From positions 1-16,757 of the forward strand of contig CAZVFV010000013.1 of assembly GCA_964626625.1 (NCBI GenBank): DNA of 16,757 nucleotides, given 5' to 3'. Positions 14,317 to 16,757 of the stretch are shown here, one piece after another. This stretch comes from CAYZPE01 sp964626625 (GTDB taxonomy: Bacteria; Patescibacteriota; Minisyncoccia; Phycocordibacterales; CAYZPE01). Each line of letters starts with the position of its first letter. Positions within the stretch are counted from its first letter, which is position 1. The translations under genes and the position numbers were made by a program. The notes beneath the pieces are model-generated. The model saw nothing but the letters and a program-made list of their open reading frames with translations. It did no database searches and was not told the DNA's origin.

Positions 14317-14329
14317 ATGGCTGTCGGCT
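14296..14329 (-). terminator. Minus-strand terminator overlapping the comEC stop
   Basis: The arms AGCCGACA (14304-14311) and TGTCGGCT (14322-14329) form an 8-base-pair stem with a 10-base loop. Read on the minus strand it is followed by CTTTTTTT. It would end transcripts of the 14670-14389 gene. On the + strand only a broken T-rich stretch follows, so + termination of comEC would be weaker. Confidence 0.8.
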
Positions 14330-14388
14330 TACTGTTTACCACTTTCGTTTTCTTTTCTGTCTCTCTTATCTTTCCGTCCTCTTTTCTT

Positions 14389-14670
14389 TTATTTTTTCCA
14401 TCCGGAAATAACCTCATGATGCTCGCGTGTCCAGATGTATTTTGTTTTAATCTTCTCCTCTTCAAAAAAGTGGATCAGACTTTGCATAGTAACCCATCCG
14501 ATACCTCTCTGGTTGAAAACTTTCTGCATTGGCAATTTGGCTATATCGCCAACAGTTGGACGGGCTTTGTTAGTTAGCTCACGAAAGGCATTTAACACCT
14601 TGTCGTAAGCTAGCCAACTATGATCTTTCTCGAGAAAAAAATCCCTTAACGCTTTGTTCTTTGAGACCAT
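14389..14670 (-). CDS. Small protein with helix-hairpin-helix-like stretch, function unknown
   Basis: A 93-residue, soluble, mostly helical protein. Residues about 38-73 (PTVGDIAKLPMQKVFNQRGI, then GWVTMQSLIHFFEEE) have the pattern of the RNA polymerase alpha C-terminal domain and related helix-hairpin-helix folds: TVGDL-type helix, RGIG turn, then a helix. This hints at DNA or protein binding but is only a pattern match. The ATG at 14670 is preferred over the GTG at 14676 because AAAGGG (14681-14676) lies five bases before the ATG and overlaps the GTG. It has a terminator downstream, and the sod terminator lies upstream, so it is probably transcribed alone. The opposite-strand frame at 14317-14577 is taken as a shadow. 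Confidence 0.65.
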   Translation of the reverse strand: MVSKNKALRDFFLEKDHSWLAYDKVLNAFRELTNKARPTVGDIAKLPMQKVFNQRGIGWVTMQSLIHFFEEEKIKTKYIWTREHHEVISGWKK

Positions 14671-14732
14671 AACCACCCTTTCTTATTGTTTATGTTGATG
14701 TGTGCCGAATCGATTTAAACACAACTTTGTGT

Positions 14733-14767
14733 AAAAAAAGCAGGGTCGCCCAAAGGCGACCCTGCTT
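14733..14767 (-). terminator. Strong rho-independent terminator of sod
   Basis: GCAGGGTCGCC (14740-14750), loop CAAA, GGCGACCCTGC (14755-14765), extended by two A-T pairs. On the minus strand seven T follow (14739-14733). It lies about 165 bases past the sod stop, beyond the sod remnant. Confidence 0.92.
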
Positions 14768-14797
14768 ATCCTAATTTCTAATTCTATCTTCTAAATT

Positions 14798-14869
14798 CTA
14801 CTTTTTTGCTTCTGCAAAAAAGCTTTCTACCACTTCCCAATTTAAGTTCACAAAAAAATCTTCAACCAC
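14798..14869 (-). pseudogene. Decayed tail of a second superoxide dismutase gene
   Basis: Read on the minus strand this encodes VVEDFFVNLNWEVVESFFAE then AKK and a stop. It aligns without gaps to the C-terminus of the intact sod just upstream (INDFFENLNWSVVEKNYTEA then TK and a stop), with 13 of 23 positions identical by eye. The DNA shares runs such as TGCTTCTG and CCAATTTAA (+ strand). In frame, a TAG lies at 14890-14888 and no further SOD similarity is seen upstream. It is therefore a fossil of a duplicated or replaced sod copy, sitting in the 3' region of the live gene's transcript before the terminator. Confidence 0.75.
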
Positions 14870-14931
14870 ACAGGAGAGCAAAGCTCCCTACGGGGCAGAT
14901 ATATTTAGATTATATCAATAGAATTAAGCTT

Positions 14932-15528
14932 TTATTTCGTTGCTTCTGTGTAATTTTTCTCCACAACAGACCAATTTAAATTTTCGAAGAAATCATTGAT
15001 ATAATCTTTCTTTCCACTTGGTTGATAGTCAGCAACAAAAGAGTGTTCCCACATATCAAGAGCGAGAACGAGTTGTGTACCTGCAAGTTGTCCTAAGTGT
15101 TGTTCATCTACCCAGTGAGTAATAAGTCTATTTTCTTGTCTGTCGTACGAAAGCATTGCCCAGCCGATACCGCGTGTGAGTGCAACTGCCTTGAATCGAG
15201 CAAGCCATCCATCAAATGAACCCCATTCTTTTTCTATAGCTTTTTTAAGTTCGCTTTTGTCGGAAAGATTTTTTGCTCCACTTTCAAGTGCAGAGAAGTA
15301 GTATTCATGATTTCTCATGCCACAAAACTCAAATCCGAAACGACGATTGATTTCTCCAAGTTCGTATGTATATTTTTCAGAATCTTTTCCAAGTTCTACT
15401 ACATGTTCTTGGATTAAGTTGGAGTGTTTTACGTATCCAGCATATAGCTTTAGGTGTTCTTCAACAGTTTTCTTCGAAATTCCCTTAAGTTCTGGAATAT
15501 TAAACTTTTTTTCTTCAAATTTTTTCAT
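14932..15528 (-). CDS. sod: Superoxide dismutase, Fe/Mn family
   Basis: Converts superoxide to oxygen and hydrogen peroxide in the cytoplasm. The 198 residues match the family. Metal ligands are in place: His25 (EEHLKLYAGYV), His74 (MRNHEYYF), and Asp158 and His162 (LDMWEH). Tyr32 fits the active-site gateway Tyr. The usual KHH before it is LYA, so the gateway His is missing. Gly70 stands where iron forms often carry Gln, and Gln143 (DEQHLGQL) fits the Mn-type Gln position. This leans towards Mn or mixed use, but metal choice cannot be read reliably. Residue 156, two before the ligand Asp, is Ala. No SD precedes the ATG. A TATACT box lies 33 bases upstream. A remnant of another sod copy follows the gene. 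Confidence 0.95.
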   Translation of the reverse strand: MKKFEEKKFNIPELKGISKKTVEEHLKLYAGYVKHSNLIQEHVVELGKDSEKYTYELGEINRRFGFEFCGMRNHEYYFSALESGAKNLSDKSELKKAIEKEWGSFDGWLARFKAVALTRGIGWAMLSYDRQENRLITHWVDEQHLGQLAGTQLVLALDMWEHSFVADYQPSGKKDYINDFFENLNWSVVEKNYTEATK

Positions 15529-15561
15529 ACTTTTGTATTTAGAATGCTGATAAGTGTTTAA

Positions 15562-15567
15562 AGTATA
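15562..15567 (-). promoter_or_regulatory. -10 box candidate for sod
   Basis: TATACT read on the minus strand, preceded directly by TG, 33 bases before the sod ATG. No convincing -35 box. Confidence 0.4.
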
Positions 15568-15744
15568 CAGGAGTGTTTGAGGTAGTGCGATGTTGACAAT
15601 ATTTTAAAAATATGCAGACTGTATATAGTTTGTTCTGTATCAAATGCGGAAAACCGCTTAACATAACACTTTTTTAACAACGTCCTTCTTGCGAGGGACA
15701 GCTCAGTATAAACAAATGGGCAGGTCAAGAGGCAGGAAGGGTGT

Positions 15745-15763
15745 GAGACGATATAATTGTCTC
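15745..15763 (+). promoter_or_regulatory. TATAAT box inside a 19-base dyad
   Basis: GAGAC (15745-15749) and GTCTC (15759-15763) flank GATATAATT. Seven of nine base pairs match, plus one G-T. TATAAT at 15752-15757 would start a transcript near 15764. The dyad could be an operator over the -10 box or an RNA hairpin in a longer leader. Confidence 0.4.
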
Positions 15764-15775
15764 CAGAACTCGCTT

Positions 15776-15812
15776 GTTGCGATTCTGTGTAAAACAGCAA
15801 CCTTTTTGTTTT
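15776..15812 (+). terminator. Attenuator-like terminator before the SD of the acyltransferase gene
   Basis: GTTG...CAAC (15776-15779 with 15798-15801) and CTGT...ACAG (15785-15788 with 15794-15797) stack around a five-base loop, with a CGATT bulge. CTTTTTGTTTT follows. The SD AAGGAGA begins right after, so this hairpin could control read-through into the gene. Confidence 0.5.
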
Positions 15813-15824
15813 AAGGAGACCGCC

Positions 15825-16592
15825 ATGATTAGTATTGCAAAAGCTGTTGGAACAGGAGTCGCTTCGGCGAGTATTTTTGCTTCAGGTGCTCCAGGATTTA
15901 TCCTGCGTGCCTCTGACGCTCCGCTCGAAGTTGTTCCTGTAGACAATGACAACCTTCAAGAGGAGTATTTTCGGATGCGTTTCGATACTTATATCGGACG
16001 CAAGAAGTATGAGTGTCGAGAAGCGTACCCAGAAGGTCGCATGAAGGACCCTTATGATGAACATTCTCTCTGGAGTCTGGTTCGTCACATTAAGACGGGT
16101 GTTTATCTTGGTGCTGTACGTTTTGTTTTGCGGCCGGAAGGAAAGATCTTGCCTTTTGAGCAGTTTCGAACTCTGCCTAGTGTTAATGGTGCAGTTGCTG
16201 AGATCTCATCTTTCTTGTTTTGTCGAGGAAGAATCAAAGATGCTCAGCTCCCTCACACACTTAACGGAGGTAATCGAGGCTTTGGACTGGTAAGTCTCTT
16301 TCTGATGAAAGCCTGTTTCGAAATGGGTTCTCGACATGAAATCGAAGCTGTTTGTGGCTTGATGTGCCCTGTCCTTTTCGGAATGTTTAAGAAGGAAGGG
16401 ATTGAATTTAAGTCTGTTCCTGACGAGAAAGGCAATGAGACAGTTGAGTATCATGGATCTCGTCAACCTTGCTGGAACACAGCATCAGGTCTTCTCAAGG
16501 GTATCAAGGCTCATAATGAAGATCTGTATGATTTGGTGAGACCTCGTGACGAGGTGTATCTGAAACGACTGATGGGAAATATTTCAGATTAA
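15825..16592 (+). CDS. Acyltransferase of the AHL-synthase / FeeM / exosortase-associated fold
   Basis: A 255-residue protein similar in pattern to GNAT-like enzymes that move acyl chains from acyl carrier protein to an amino acid or derivative (LuxI, FeeM, and the PEP-CTERM/exosortase acyltransferases). Landmarks: EEYFRMRFDTYIGRKKYECR (46-65), KDPYDEHSLW (74-83) for the E-x-D-x-x-D region, GAVRFVLRPEGKILPFEQF (96-114), AEISSFLFCRGR (125-136) where EISR is usual, and GSRQPCWNTA (211-220) like the GxRxP block of the exosortase set. The Arg after EIS is Ser. Residues 1-42 are a small-residue-rich extension. The ATG at 15825 is chosen for AAGGAGA six bases upstream; a start at 15774 would cover the hairpin and SD. 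G+C is higher than in the core genes (26 and 28 of 60 in two lines). Product unknown. Confidence 0.6.
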   Translation: MISIAKAVGTGVASASIFASGAPGFILRASDAPLEVVPVDNDNLQEEYFRMRFDTYIGRKKYECREAYPEGRMKDPYDEHSLWSLVRHIKTGVYLGAVRFVLRPEGKILPFEQFRTLPSVNGAVAEISSFLFCRGRIKDAQLPHTLNGGNRGFGLVSLFLMKACFEMGSRHEIEAVCGLMCPVLFGMFKKEGIEFKSVPDEKGNETVEYHGSRQPCWNTASGLLKGIKAHNEDLYDLVRPRDEVYLKRLMGNISD

Positions 16593-16611
16593 TTGTACAT
16601 TCGAAGAAAAC

Positions 16612-16647
16612 AACCGCTTGCACATGGGTGCAAGCGGTTTTTATTTT
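16612..16647 (+). terminator. Rho-independent terminator of the acyltransferase gene
   Basis: AACCGCTTGCAC (16612-16623), loop ATGG, GTGCAAGCGGTT (16628-16639), then TTTATTTT. A perfect 12-base-pair stem 19 bases after the stop. Confidence 0.92.
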
Positions 16648-16689
16648 CTCCACAAAAGAAAATAATGCCAGAAGAATTTAAATAACGTA

Positions 16690-16714
16690 ATGACGGTAGT
16701 CTGACTACCGTCAT
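16690..16714. repeat. Perfect palindrome, 11-bp arms
   Basis: ATGACGGTAGT, CTG, ACTACCGTCAT. No T-run on either side, so it is not a plain terminator. It lies seven bases before a second, larger palindrome. Confidence 0.8.
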
Positions 16715-16721
16715 GTATCGC

Positions 16722-16757
16722 ATAACTCATTGTGTCCTATAGGACACAATGAGTTAT
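16722..16757. repeat. Perfect 36-base palindrome at the window edge
   Basis: ATAACTCATTGTGTCC (16722-16737), TATA, GGACACAATGAGTTAT (16742-16757). It reaches the last base, so the arms may be longer. It could be a terminator whose T-run is cut off, or part of a repeat. Confidence 0.8.

Larger units (their letters stand above)
15529..15824. other. Intergenic region with structured leader before the acyltransferase gene
   Basis: This 296-base region between divergent genes holds no supportable CDS. From left to right: sod -10 (15562-15567, minus), TTGACA (15593-15598) followed by an AT palindrome (15599-15613), GCGG-AAAA-CCGC (15646-15657), the hairpin GTCCTT/AGGGAC (15682-15699), the dyad GAGAC/GTCTC around TATAAT (15745-15763), GCGAG (15691-15695) complementary to CTCGC (15769-15773), and a terminator-like hairpin (15776-15812) just before the SD. 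Confidence 0.6.

Noticed and set aside
14317..14577. An 86-codon + frame starting right after the comEC stop
   Set aside because: Its start lies in the terminator hairpin and it is antisense to the 14670-14389 gene, which has a good SD site and a terminator. The hydrophobic run comes from a T-rich stretch.
15774..15824. A 17-residue upstream extension of the acyltransferase
   Set aside because: It would start with TTG inside the terminator-like hairpin and bury the SD AAGGAGA, which sits at the right distance from the ATG at 15825.
15558..15952. Minus-strand frames of 75-80 codons between sod and the acyltransferase
   Set aside because: No SD site, no family resemblance, and they cover the leader hairpins and promoter elements. 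One also runs into the acyltransferase gene.

Overview
The window looks like a chromosomal piece of a Candidate Phyla Radiation (Patescibacteria) bacterium, most likely a parcubacterium. This is inferred from AT-rich DNA, tight gene packing, several core genes with no Shine-Dalgarno (SD) site, and protein variants that look typical of that group (a PilB without zinc cysteines, divergent PGK, HIT and SOD proteins). No rRNA, tRNA, CRISPR array or insertion sequence was seen.

Layout. Positions 1-6896 are a type IV pilus operon on the + strand: pilB (5' end outside the window), pilC, a 607-residue prepilin with a very large ectodomain, a PulJ/PilW-like minor pilin and a PilX/GspK-like minor pilin, joined by short gaps or overlaps. 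Positions 6956-8843 are tpiA and pgk, two adjacent glycolysis genes with their own promoter and terminator. Positions 8939-9477 are two small overlapping membrane-protein genes of unknown function. A HIT-family gene (minus strand) and recJ (plus strand) are divergent around 10000, and rnhA follows recJ. About 330 non-coding bases with a palindromic repeat family (12474-12807) lead to comEC. From 14300 the genes are accessory: a small minus-strand protein with a helix-hairpin-helix-like stretch, a minus-strand Fe/Mn superoxide dismutase trailed by the decayed tail of a second sod copy, and a plus-strand acyltransferase of the autoinducer-synthase/FeeM/exosortase-acyltransferase fold behind a structured leader. 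The window ends in two strong palindromes.

How the genes may work together. The pilus motor and platform (PilB, PilC), the minor pilins and the ComEC channel are the parts of a DNA-uptake pathway. RecJ and RNase HI, encoded just before comEC, could process incoming or replicating nucleic acid, although both also have housekeeping roles. TpiA and Pgk belong to the glycolytic core kept by these reduced genomes.

Most promising leads. These are the LuxI/FeeM-like acyltransferase with a possible terminator-type riboswitch or attenuator in front of it (15640-16592), the large pilin that could be a pilus-tip adhesin (3047-4870), the sod fossil (14798-14869), the inverted-repeat family between rnhA and comEC, and -10 boxes so close to start codons that the mRNAs should be leaderless. 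No complete new defence or biosynthetic system could be shown from the sequence alone.
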